Part shown: in pieces, positions 14,791 through 22,510 of the stretch
Position numbering within the stretch: the first letter of the stretch is position 1
How the letters are laid out: each line of letters opens with the position of its first letter
From: JADDRA01 sp038233555
Lineage (GTDB): Bacteria; Actinomycetota; Acidimicrobiia; Acidimicrobiales; CADCSY01
Direction of reading: 5' to 3'
Assembly: GCA_038233555.1 (NCBI GenBank)
Contig: JBBSLT010000015.1
Location: 1-26,517, forward strand
Length of the DNA stretch: 26,517 bases
The notes under the pieces: model-generated
What the model saw: the letters and a program-made list of their open reading frames with translations, nothing else
What the model was told of the DNA's origin: nothing
Databases searched by the model: none
Made by a program: the position numbers and the translations under genes

Positions 14791-15960
14791 TCACGTCCAG
14801 TCGAAGGAGACAATGCCGCCCTCCCGGAGGGTCGGCCCGTAGCTCACGCGTATGCGCAGGCGCTCCCGCCCGGGGCGGCCCCGGCCTTCCCACTGGCGGA
14901 CCAGCAGGACGAGGGCGTCTTCGGCCTCGGTTCCTCCCCAAGCGTCGAGGTGGTCGATGACCGGTGCCCGCCTCAGCACGGCCAGGCTGTTCCCGTCTCG
15001 CCCCACCATTCCGGGCCCAGCCCCGGCCGGTGATCCGCCGTACCACTCCACCAAGCGGTCCTCGGGGGCGGCGAGGGTGACGAAGAGGCGGAGGTCATCG
15101 TGCGGAGCTGGTACCGGCAGAGGGATGGTCCGGGGAGGGCCGAGAGCGAGGGCCAGGAGTCGACGGCGGTCGGTTGGGTCCAGGCGGCCCAGGGCGGCGC
15201 CGCTGAGGGAGACCAGGGGTCGCCCCGAGACCGAGTTGACGTGGTCGCTGGCGCTGAGCTGGTCGTGGAGGACCGGTGGTGGATCGACCAGGCTGGCGCG
15301 CAGCCCCATGAAGCCGCCCGGGATGAGCCCTACCGACTCGAACCCCTCGGCCGTGCGTCGGAGCACGACCACGCGCTGGAGGGGTCCCCGCAGCCAGAGG
15401 GGCATCACCACCAGCCCGTCGCCTACGAGCTGGTCGAGCCACGCCCGGGGGACATCGGGCCCGCTGGCGGTCACGATCATCCGGTCGTAGGGAGCGCCGG
15501 CCGGCCAACCTTCGCGACCGTCGCCCACCACCACGTCGATCTGGTGGCCTCCCTGGCTCAGCACCTCCGCCGCCCGGGCGGCCAGCTCGGGATCGAGCTC
15601 CACCGAGGTCACCGCGCCGGTGGCTCCCACCAACCTGCTCAGCAGGGCGGCGTTGTACCCGGTGCCCGTCCCCACCTCCAGGACTCGGTGGCCGGGCCGG
15701 AGGACGAGGGCCTCGAGCATGGCGGCCATGATCGAGGGCTGCGAAGAGGAGCTGACGGGCATTCCTCGCTGATCTCGGCGGGTCACGATGGCGTCGTCGC
15801 GGTACACCGCCCCTAACCCCTCCTCCACCGCCACCTCGGGCAGGAAGCGCTCGCGAGGCACCTCCAGGAAGGCCTCGGCCACGGCGGCGGTGGTGAGCTG
15901 GCCCTCACTCCGGAGCAGGTCGACCAGGTCGTGGCGCAGGGAGGCGCTGTTGGCGACCAT
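14791..15960 (-). CDS. Protein-L-isoaspartate O-methyltransferase-like protein with C-terminal extension
   Basis: A 389-residue protein. Residues about 8-205 are a PCMT-type SAM-dependent methyltransferase: RERFLP (37-42), the PCMT signature region QRGMPVSSSSQPSIMAAMLE (64-83), motif I VLEVGTGTGYNAALLS (93-108), the acidic residue ending motif II in VTSVELD (117-123), and the GDG...PYDRMIVTA segment. PCMT repairs isoaspartyl damage in proteins. The remaining 180 residues have no motif I know and roughly double the usual length of about 210. Actinobacterial PCMT relatives with such extensions can modify specific peptides, so the substrate is open. ATG 15960 is preferred over the adjacent TTG at 15963. 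It is divergent from the CooC-like gene with 22 bp between starts. Confidence 0.82.
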   Translation of the reverse strand: MVANSASLRHDLVDLLRSEGQLTTAAVAEAFLEVPRERFLPEVAVEEGLGAVYRDDAIVTRRDQRGMPVSSSSQPSIMAAMLEALVLRPGHRVLEVGTGTGYNAALLSRLVGATGAVTSVELDPELAARAAEVLSQGGHQIDVVVGDGREGWPAGAPYDRMIVTASGPDVPRAWLDQLVGDGLVVMPLWLRGPLQRVVVLRRTAEGFESVGLIPGGFMGLRASLVDPPPVLHDQLSASDHVNSVSGRPLVSLSGAALGRLDPTDRRRLLALALGPPRTIPLPVPAPHDDLRLFVTLAAPEDRLVEWYGGSPAGAGPGMVGRDGNSLAVLRRAPVIDHLDAWGGTEAEDALVLLVRQWEGRGRPGRERLRIRVSYGPTLREGGIVSFDWT

Positions 15961-15982
15961 CAAACTGGCTTACCATCCCCGG
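15961..15982. promoter_or_regulatory. 22-bp divergent promoter with facing -10 elements
   Basis: The plus strand carries TACCAT (15971-15976), six bases, then the GTG of the CooC-like gene. The minus strand carries TAAGCC (15972-15967), a weaker match, six bases, then the ATG of the methyltransferase gene. The two -10 elements overlap, so both -35 regions must lie inside the opposite coding sequence. Both messages would be leaderless. Confidence 0.4.
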
Positions 15983-16744
15983 GTGCGCTTCGGGGTCTCG
16001 GGCAAGGGTGGGGTGGGCAAGACGACGGTGTCGGCGGTGCTGGCCCGCACCCTGGCCCGACAGGGGCGGCGGGTGATCGCCCTCGACTGCGACTCCGACC
16101 CCAACCTGGCCGCCAACTGCGGGCTGGCCGAGGACGACGTGGCGGCCATGCGGCCCTTTCTCGACCAGTCGGGGGCCGAGCGCATGGTGCCCACCGGTCG
16201 GGACCCGCAGCGATTGCTGGCCGACTACGGGTGGTCCGGCCCTGACGATGTGACGCTCATGCTCGCCGCCCGGGTCGAGAAGGCCGGCTCTGGTTGAACG
16301 GGGAAATCCCACGTCACGGTCCGTGACTTCTTCAACGACGTCGAATCGGCCCTGCCCGAGGCCACCGTCGTCGCCGACATGGAGGCCGGCCTCGAGCACC
16401 TCTCGTGGGCCGGTGGCACGCTGCGCCACGTCGACCTTCTGCTGATCGTGGCCCAGCCTCAGGTGAAGTCCCTGATGACCGCCGCTCGCACCGTCAGGCT
16501 GGCCCGCCAGCTCGGCATCCCTCGGCTGGGGCTGATCGGCAGCCGGTCCGAGCGCCCGGGTGACGAGGAGCGCCTGGCCGCCTTCGCGGCCGAGCATGAT
16601 GTCGAGCTCCTGGCCGTCATCCCTCGCGACGAGGCCGTCATCGAGGCTGACCGGCTGGGGGCCTGCGTCCTCGACACCTCCCCGGACTCGGCTGCGGTAG
16701 CTGCCATCCAAGGCCTCGCCACCCGTATCCAAAAGGTTGCATAG
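15983..16744 (+). CDS. CooC-like ATPase with in-frame TGA at codon 105 (candidate selenoprotein)
   Basis: The reading frame from GTG 15983 to TAG 16742-16744 has 254 codons, the usual CooC length. It is interrupted only by TGA at 16295-16297. Visible are the deviant Walker A GKGGVGKTT (7-15), switch I ALDCDSDPN (33-41), EKAGSG-(TGA)-TGKSHVTVRDF around residue 105, and Walker B-like VVADMEAGLEHL (about 129-140). CooC is a dimeric P-loop ATPase that inserts nickel into CO dehydrogenase, with metal held by a CxC motif at the dimer interface. The TGA sits on the first Cys of that motif; the second is Gly here. Coding character continues unchanged after the TGA with no usable start before 16379. 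It is either a selenocysteine protein or a fresh nonsense mutation or base error. No CO dehydrogenase gene is nearby. Confidence 0.7.
16298..16333 (+). promoter_or_regulatory. SECIS-like hairpin downstream of the in-frame TGA
   Basis: GTCACG (16313-16318) and CGTGAC (16322-16327) form a perfect 6-bp stem with loop GTC; the tip reads GGUC. The GGUC starts 20 nt after the TGA. In E. coli fdhF, GGUC starts 18 nt after the UGA. Published bacterial SECIS models ask for an apical loop 16-37 nt after UGA, a stem of at least 4 bp and a G in the first two loop positions, all met here. A weaker lower helix (16300-16305 with 16328-16333, partly G-U) is possible. Confidence 0.45.
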
Positions 16745-16752
16745 ACATACAC
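16737..16752 (+). promoter_or_regulatory. ARG-box-like operator upstream of argC
   Basis: TTGCATAGACATACAC resembles the mycobacterial ArgR operator as I remember it (TTGCATAACGATGCAA): the left half is identical over seven bases and the right half matches at four of six. It overlaps the argC -35 and the stop of the CooC-like gene, and argR lies in the same operon. Arginine-dependent repression is the expected effect. Confidence 0.6.
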
Positions 16753-16765
16753 CACCGGGTACGGT
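16737..16765 (+). promoter_or_regulatory. argC promoter: -35 TTGCAT, 17 bp, -10 TACGGT
   Basis: TTGCAT (16737-16742) and TACGGT (16760-16765) are spaced by exactly 17 bp, and the ATG of argC follows seven bases after the -10. It is the only clear two-part promoter in the window. The message is predicted to be leaderless and to cover the whole arg operon. Confidence 0.6.
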
Positions 16766-16772
16766 AGGCGCC

Positions 16773-17789
16773 ATGGCCAGGATCGGGATCGTGGGAGCGT
16801 CGGGCTACGCCGGGGCCGAGCTGCTGCGCTTGTGCTGTGCCCACCCCGACCTCGACGTGGCCTGGGCCACCGCTGACACGTCGGCGGGCACGCCCGTCGC
16901 CCGTCTGTACCCCAACCTGGCCGGCGCCGTCGACTCGTTGGTCTTCGCCGAATACGACCCGGTCATGGCCGAGGGCCTCGACCTCGTCTTCTTGGCCCTG
17001 CCTCACGGGGCCAGTGCCGTGCTGGTGCCCGAGCTGGCCAAGCGGGTCGGCGTCGTCGTCGACCTGGCCGCCGACTTCCGCCTGCGCGACCCGGCCGATT
17101 ACGAGCAGTGGTACGGCGCCACCCATCCGGCCCCGGCCATGCTGGCCGACTTCGCCTACGGCCTGCCCGAGCTGTTCCGCTCCGGCCTGGCGGGGGCGAC
17201 CGCTGTAGCGGTGCCGGGTTGTTACCCGACCGCCGCCGCCCTGGCCCTGACCCCCTTGGTGCGGGCCGGAGCCATCGAGACCACCGGGGTGATCGTCGAC
17301 GCCGCTAGCGGCGTGTCCGGGGCCGGGCGCCCGGCCAAGGCCGCCACCACCTTCTGCACCGCCGACGAGGACTTCCGGGCCTACGGCTTGCTCGACCACC
17401 GCCACACCCCCGAGATCGAACAGGCCACCGGGGCCTCGGTGCTCTTCACGCCCCACCTGGCTCCCATGAACCGAGGAATCCTCGCCACCTGCTACGCCCG
17501 CCCCAGCGGTGCCACCTCCACGTCGGAGGTGCTCGGGGTGCTGGCCGACGCCTACCGGGGCGAGCGCTTCGTGGTGGTGGGCGAGGAGTCTCCTTCCACC
17601 AAGGCCACCGCCGGATCCAACGCCGCCCACCTGAGCGCCCGGGCCGACCCCCGTACGGGCTGGGTCGTCGCCCTGTGTGCTCTCGACAACCTGGGCAAGG
17701 GCGCCGCCGGCCAGGCCGTCCAGTGTGCCAACCTGGCCCTCGGCTTCGACGAAGGCGCCGGCCTCTCCGTCGCCGGCATCTCGCCATGA
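16773..17789 (+). CDS. argC: N-acetyl-gamma-glutamyl-phosphate reductase
   Basis: A 338-residue NADPH-dependent reductase that converts N-acetylglutamyl phosphate to the semialdehyde, third step of arginine synthesis. The Rossmann motif RIGIVGASGYAGAELLRL (3-20) is at the N-terminus. The catalytic Cys150 lies in AVPGCYPTAAAL, and the conserved HRHTPEI and FTPHLAPMNRGILAT follow. ATG 16773 is selected because it begins the Rossmann strand and lies seven bases behind the -10; an upstream in-frame TTG at 16737 would fall in the promoter. The stop TGA overlaps an ATG (ATGA, 17786-17789) that opens a 42-codon ORF leading to argJ. Confidence 0.96.
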   Translation: MARIGIVGASGYAGAELLRLCCAHPDLDVAWATADTSAGTPVARLYPNLAGAVDSLVFAEYDPVMAEGLDLVFLALPHGASAVLVPELAKRVGVVVDLAADFRLRDPADYEQWYGATHPAPAMLADFAYGLPELFRSGLAGATAVAVPGCYPTAAALALTPLVRAGAIETTGVIVDAASGVSGAGRPAKAATTFCTADEDFRAYGLLDHRHTPEIEQATGASVLFTPHLAPMNRGILATCYARPSGATSTSEVLGVLADAYRGERFVVVGEESPSTKATAGSNAAHLSARADPRTGWVVALCALDNLGKGAAGQAVQCANLALGFDEGAGLSVAGISP

Positions 17790-17914
17790 CCACCCCCAGG
17801 ACCCGCAGGGGGTTCGCCGCCGCCCCCCCTGTCGTTCTTTGTCGACTCAGCAGTGCTGGGCACGGCTCATCCGACAAAGATCGGGTGGGGGAGCGGGAAA
17901 CGAGGCCGGAATGA
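17786..17914 (+). CDS. Mini-ORF (42 codons) bridging argC and argJ
   Basis: The ATG overlaps the argC stop as ATGA, and its own TGA overlaps the argJ ATG as ATGA, so it fills the 121-bp spacer exactly. The peptide begins MTTPRTRRG and ends RPE, with seven Arg in 42 residues encoded by AGG (three), CGG (two), CGA and CGC. Its codon use is less GC-rich than the flanking genes, so it may act in cis as a coupling or leader ORF rather than make a stable protein. Its middle contains an inverted repeat. Chance cannot be excluded. Confidence 0.3.
   Translation: MTTPRTRRGFAAAPPVVLCRLSSAGHGSSDKDRVGERETRPE
17836..17880 (+). repeat. Nested inverted repeat in the argC-argJ spacer
   Basis: TCTTTGTCG (17836-17844) is the exact inverse of CGACAAAGA (17872-17880), with a 27-nt loop that itself contains CAGCA-G-TGCTG (17848-17858). 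In RNA this gives a hairpin with an inner hairpin, 30 nt before the argJ start. There is no U-tract, so it is not a standard terminator. It could be an attenuator, a processing site or a protein site. Confidence 0.55.
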
Positions 17915-19085
17915 GCGTCACCGCTCCCAAGGGGTTCGTCGCCGCCGGCGTGGCGTGCGGGATCAAGGCCGCCGGGGGGGCCGATCTGGCCCTGGTGACC
18001 ACCGCCGATCATCGTCCGGTGCCGGTGGCCGCCACCTTCACCACCAACCGGGCCCCGGCCGCACCCGTACAGGCTTCCCGAGCCCATCTGGCCGCCACTG
18101 GCGGCCGGGCCGCCGCCGTCGTGCTCAACAGCGGCAACGCCAACGCCGCCACCGGTGCACCGGGGAGGACCGACGCCGAGCGCACCTGTGCCCTGGTGGC
18201 GGCCGAGCTGGGCTGCGCTCCCGAGGACGTGTTGGTGTGCTCCACCGGGCTCATCGGCATCCCTTTGCCCATGGTCCCGCTGGTCAGCGGCATCCCCGCC
18301 CTGGTCGCTGCCTTGGCCCCCGAAGGTGCCGCAGCGGCCGCGCACGCCATCCTCACCACCGACACCGGAGCGAAGGAGACCTTCGTCAGCGGCCCAGGCT
18401 TCAGCGTGGGGGGCATGGCCAAGGGCGCGGCCATGCTGGCCCCAGCCATGGTCGGACCCCCCACGGCCACCATGCTGGCCGTGCTCACCACCGACGCCGC
18501 CGTCGAGCCCGCCCGGCTCCAGGCCGCACTCGACGCCGGGGTGGCGGCTTCCTTCGACACCATCTCCACCGACGGCGCCTGTTCCACCAACGACACGGTG
18601 TTGCTCTTTGCCAGCGGTGCCGTCGGGCCCGTCGACGACACCGCCCTGGCGGCGGCGGTGGCCGTGGCCTGCGCCGAGCTGGCTGAGCAGATGGTCGTCG
18701 ACGCCGAGGGGGCCACCAAGGTGGTACGGGTGCGAGTGACCGGTGCGGCCTCGGCCGACGACGCCGGCCGGGCCGCCCGTCGGGTGGCCGAGAGCCAGCT
18801 CTGCAAGTGCTCGTGGTACGGCGAGGACCCCTACTGGGGACGCATCGTCAGCGAGCTGGGAGCCTCGGGGGCCGCCTTCGATCCCGACCGGGTGGCGGTG
18901 GCTTACGGCGACATCGTGGTGTGCGCCGGTGGGGTGGCCGCCGCCCATGACGCCGAGGCGCTGTCCGCCGTCATGGCCGGGAGCCGCATCCTGGTGGCGG
19001 CCGACCTGGGGCTCGGCGACGGCACCGCCGAGGTGCTCACCTGCGACCTCACCCCGGGCTACATCGACGAGAACATGCGGACATC

Positions 19086-19089
<4 letters not shown>
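17911..19089 (+). CDS. argJ: Bifunctional glutamate N-acetyltransferase / amino-acid acetyltransferase
   Basis: A 392-residue ArgJ that transfers acetyl from N-acetylornithine to glutamate, recycling the acetyl group. The N-terminus GFVAAGVACGIKAAGG, the NSGNANAATG motif (about 71-80) and the C-terminal CKCSWYGEDPYWGRI are typical. ArgJ cleaves itself before a catalytic Thr in the motif MATML; here the sequence is PAM-VGPPT-ATML, so Thr187 is the expected nucleophile with five extra residues (181-185) just before it. The ATG at 17911 has GAGG five bases upstream and overlaps the mini-ORF stop. Its own stop overlaps argB (GTGA). Confidence 0.95.
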
Positions 19090-19969
<880 letters not shown>

Positions 19970-19973
<4 letters not shown>

Positions 19974-21106
19974 ACGTGCTCATGGCCACCTACGCGCCCA
20001 GCCGGGTCACCTTCGTGCGGGGCCGGGGCACCGAGCTGTGGGACGCCGAGGGCCGGCGCTTCCTCGATTTCCTCTGCGGCCTGGGCGTGACGTCGCTCGG
20101 CCACGCCCACCCGGCGGTGACCGAGGCCGTGAGTCACCAGGTCGCCACGCTCTCGCACGTGTCCAACCTCTTCGCCAACGACGTGGGGCCGGCGGTGGCC
20201 ACCACCCTCGACCGACTCCTGGGTGGCGGAGGCCAGGTCTTCTTCACCAACTCCGGCGCCGAAGCCAACGAGTGCGCCCTCAAGCTGGCCCGTAAGTCGG
20301 CGGGTCGGGGCCGCCACGTGGTGGTCAGCGCCTACGGCTCGTTTCACGGCCGTACCCTTGCCACCCTCCACGCCACCGGCCAGCCGGCCAAGCACGAGGC
20401 CTTCCAGCCCCTGCCCGAGGGCTTCCGCCATGTGGCCTGGTGCGACCTCGACGCCTTTGAGCGGGCCCTCGATCCCACGGTGGGAGCGGTGCTGCTCGAG
20501 CCCGTGCAAGGGGAAGGTGGGGTCAACCCGGCCAGCCCCGGGTACTTCGCCGGAGTCCGCCGGCTGTGCGACGAGCGGGGAATCCTGATGATGGTCGACG
20601 AGGTGCAGACGGGTCTCGGCCGCACCGGTAGATGGTTTGGCTTCGAGCACTACGGCGTCCGCCCCGACGTCGTCACCCTGGCCAAGGCGCTGGGCAACGG
20701 CATGCCCATCGGAGCCTGTTGGGCCCGCTCGGAGGTGGCCGCCGCCTTCGTTCCCGGCGACCACGGCACCACCTACGGCGGCCAGCCCCTGGCCGCCGCC
20801 GCCGCCCGGGCCACCTTGGCCACCATGGAGGCCGAGGACGCCCCAGCCCGGGCCGCCGCCGCCGGTGCCCGCCTGGTCGCCGGCCTGGGTCGCCTCCCCG
20901 GGGTGGTCTCGGTACGGGGCCTGGGCCTCCTGCTGGCCGCCGAGCTGGACGGACCGCACGCCCGCCGGGTGACCGACGACGCCCTCGACCGGGGCCTGGT
21001 CATCAACGCCGTGACCCCCACGGCCATCCGCCTGGCGCCGCCCCTCTTGGTCTCCGATGCCGAGACCGATGAGGCCCTGTCCATGCTGGGGAAGGTGTTG
21101 GCGTGA
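19970..21106 (+). CDS. argD: Acetylornithine aminotransferase
   Basis: A 378-residue class III PLP-dependent aminotransferase that converts N-acetylglutamate semialdehyde to N-acetylornithine. Visible are TFVRGRGTELWDAEGRRFLD, the phosphate-binding NSGAEANE, FHGRTLATLHATGQP, the cofactor Asp210 in MMVDEVQTGLGRTG, Lys239 in LAKALGNGMPIGA (Schiff base), and GTTYGGQPLA. GTG 19970 is chosen because it overlaps the argB stop in the same GTGA form as the other junctions; GTG 19976 and ATG 19982 are in-frame alternatives that change only four residues. The stop overlaps argF (GTGA). Confidence 0.95.
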
Positions 21107-22005
21107 CCGTGCGCCACCTGCTGGAGGTCGACGACCTCACTCCGGCCGAGCTCACCTCGGTGCTCGATCTGGCCGAGGTGGCTGAGCCGGCGCAACCGCT
21201 GGCCGGTCGGGGGATGGCTCTACTCTTCGAGAAGCCCTCGGCTCGCACCCGCAACGCCACCGAGATGGCCATCGTGCAGCTCGGGGGCCACCCCGTCTCC
21301 ATGCGGGGTGAGGAGGTTGGCCTCGACGGGCGCGAGAGCGCCGAGGACCTGGCCCGGACGCTGGCCGGCTACCACGGCGCCATCGGGGCCCGGGTCTTCG
21401 CCCACGTCACCCTGGAGCGCATGGCCGGTGCGGCCGGCGTGCCCGTCGTCAACCTGTTGAGCGACACGGCTCATCCCACCCAGGCGTTGGCCGACTTGCT
21501 CACCCTGCGCCAGCACTTCGGCACGAACCTGAACGGGCGCACCCTGGCGTGGGTGGGCGACGCCAACAACGTCTTCTCCTCCCTCAGCCTGGCCGCGGCC
21601 ATGGTCGGGATGGACGTAAGGGCCGCCTGTCCTTCGGGGTTCGGTCCCGACGACGCCCACCTCCAGCGCGTCCGGGCCCAGGGCGGAGACGTGGTAGTGA
21701 CCACCTCCCCCCGAGAGGCGGTGACTGGGGCCGAGGTCGTGTCCACCGACGTATGGGCCTCCATGGGCCAAGAGGACGAGGCCGCGGCTCGCCGCGCCGC
21801 CTTCGCCGGCTTCACCGTCGACGCATCCCTCATGGCCGCCGCCGCCCCCGACGCCGTCTTCTTGCACTGCCTGCCGGCACATCGCGGTGAGGAGGTGGCG
21901 GCCGAGGTGGTCGACGGTCCCCAGAGCCTGGTGTGGGCCCAGGCCGCCAACCGCATGCATGCGGTGCGGGGCCTGCTGCTCTTCCTGCTGGGGGCGGCGC
22001 CGTGA
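21103..22005 (+). CDS. argF: Ornithine carbamoyltransferase
   Basis: A 300-residue enzyme that makes citrulline from ornithine and carbamoyl phosphate. The carbamoyl-phosphate motif is FEKPSARTR (42-50), a known variant of S-T-R-T. It is followed by HPTQ (124-127), the SMG loop in DVWASMGQ, and HCLPAHRG (255-262, with the ornithine-site Cys256). Length and motif order are normal. The GTG start overlaps argD and the stop overlaps argR, both as GTGA. Confidence 0.96.
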   Translation: MTVRHLLEVDDLTPAELTSVLDLAEVAEPAQPLAGRGMALLFEKPSARTRNATEMAIVQLGGHPVSMRGEEVGLDGRESAEDLARTLAGYHGAIGARVFAHVTLERMAGAAGVPVVNLLSDTAHPTQALADLLTLRQHFGTNLNGRTLAWVGDANNVFSSLSLAAAMVGMDVRAACPSGFGPDDAHLQRVRAQGGDVVVTTSPREAVTGAEVVSTDVWASMGQEDEAAARRAAFAGFTVDASLMAAAAPDAVFLHCLPAHRGEEVAAEVVDGPQSLVWAQAANRMHAVRGLLLFLLGAAP

Positions 22006-22490
22006 CCGACCCGGTCCCCCTGGGCAAGCCCCAGCGTCAGCACCGTATCGCCGGCATCCTCCAGGCCCAGGCCGTCACCAGCCAGACCCGCCTGGTCGAG
22101 CTGCTGGCCGAGGCGGGCGTCACCGCCACCCAGGCCACGGTGTCGCGCGACCTCGACGAGCTGGGGGCGGTGAAGGTCAGGGTCTCGGGGGGCGACACCG
22201 TCTACGCCATCCCTGAGCTGGCCTTCGAGCAGGTGGCCCCCGACGACCACCTCCGCCGGGTGTTCTCCGACTGGGTGGTGGAGGTGGCTCGCTCCGCCAA
22301 CCTGGTGGTCCTGCGCACGCCGCCGGGGTCGGCCCACGTGGTGGGATCTGCCCTCGACCGGGCCCGGCGCCCCGAGGTGGTGGGCTCCGTGGCCGGCGAC
22401 GACACCGTGTTGGTGGTGGTAGCCGAGCACGCCGACGGCGCCGAGGTGGCCATGAACCTGCGTTCGTTGGCCGGATTGGATCAATTATGA
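22002..22490 (+). CDS. argR: Arginine repressor
   Basis: A 162-residue ArgR. The N-terminal winged helix has TQATVSRDLDELGAVKV (43-59), the recognition-helix signature. The C-terminal domain carries LRTPPGSAHVVG (104-115) and GDDT (132-135), the arginine-binding and hexamer-forming part. With arginine bound it represses arg genes by binding ARG boxes; one candidate box lies in front of argC, so the operon is probably self-controlled. GTG 22002 overlaps the argF stop (GTGA); longer versions upstream are shadows of argF. The stop forms ATGA with a 7-codon ORF leading to argG. Confidence 0.95.
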   Translation: MTDPVPLGKPQRQHRIAGILQAQAVTSQTRLVELLAEAGVTATQATVSRDLDELGAVKVRVSGGDTVYAIPELAFEQVAPDDHLRRVFSDWVVEVARSANLVVLRTPPGSAHVVGSALDRARRPEVVGSVAGDDTVLVVVAEHADGAEVAMNLRSLAGLDQL

Positions 22491-22510
22491 CGATCGAGAG
22501 GACGAGATGA
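22487..22510 (+). CDS. Mini-ORF MTIERTR bridging argR and argG
   Basis: The ATG overlaps the argR stop (ATGA, 22487-22490), and the TGA overlaps the argG ATG (ATGA, 22507-22510). It has seven codons, including AGG and AGA for Arg. The purine run that gives these codons also serves as the argG Shine-Dalgarno, which could explain them by itself. It is more likely a coupling device than a protein. Confidence 0.25.
   Translation: MTIERTR

Noticed and set aside
14769..14813. TTG at 14813 as the start of the ICL/PEPM gene
   Set aside because: It would overlap the methyltransferase stop by 23 bp and add 15 residues with no family match; ATG 14768 has a TANNNT hexamer six bases upstream.
16379..16744. 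Separate 121-codon gene beginning at ATG 16379
   Set aside because: The conserved CooC-like sequence continues without a break from 16298, before this ATG. A protein starting here would lack part of the fold. It is better read as the downstream part of one gene with an in-frame TGA.
17836..17880. Inverted repeat in the argC-argJ spacer as an intrinsic terminator
   Set aside because: No U-rich tract follows, the loop is 27 nt, and essential genes of the same pathway lie directly downstream.
17446..18948. 500-codon minus-strand open frame opposite argC/argJ
   Set aside because: Shadow of two certain arginine genes; low-complexity Gly/His/Arg translation.
21226..21255. Ornithine carbamoyltransferase motif S-A-R-T-R instead of S-T-R-T-R as a loss of function
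   Set aside because: This variant occurs in a known OTC subgroup, and the HPTQ, SMG and HCLP motifs are intact.
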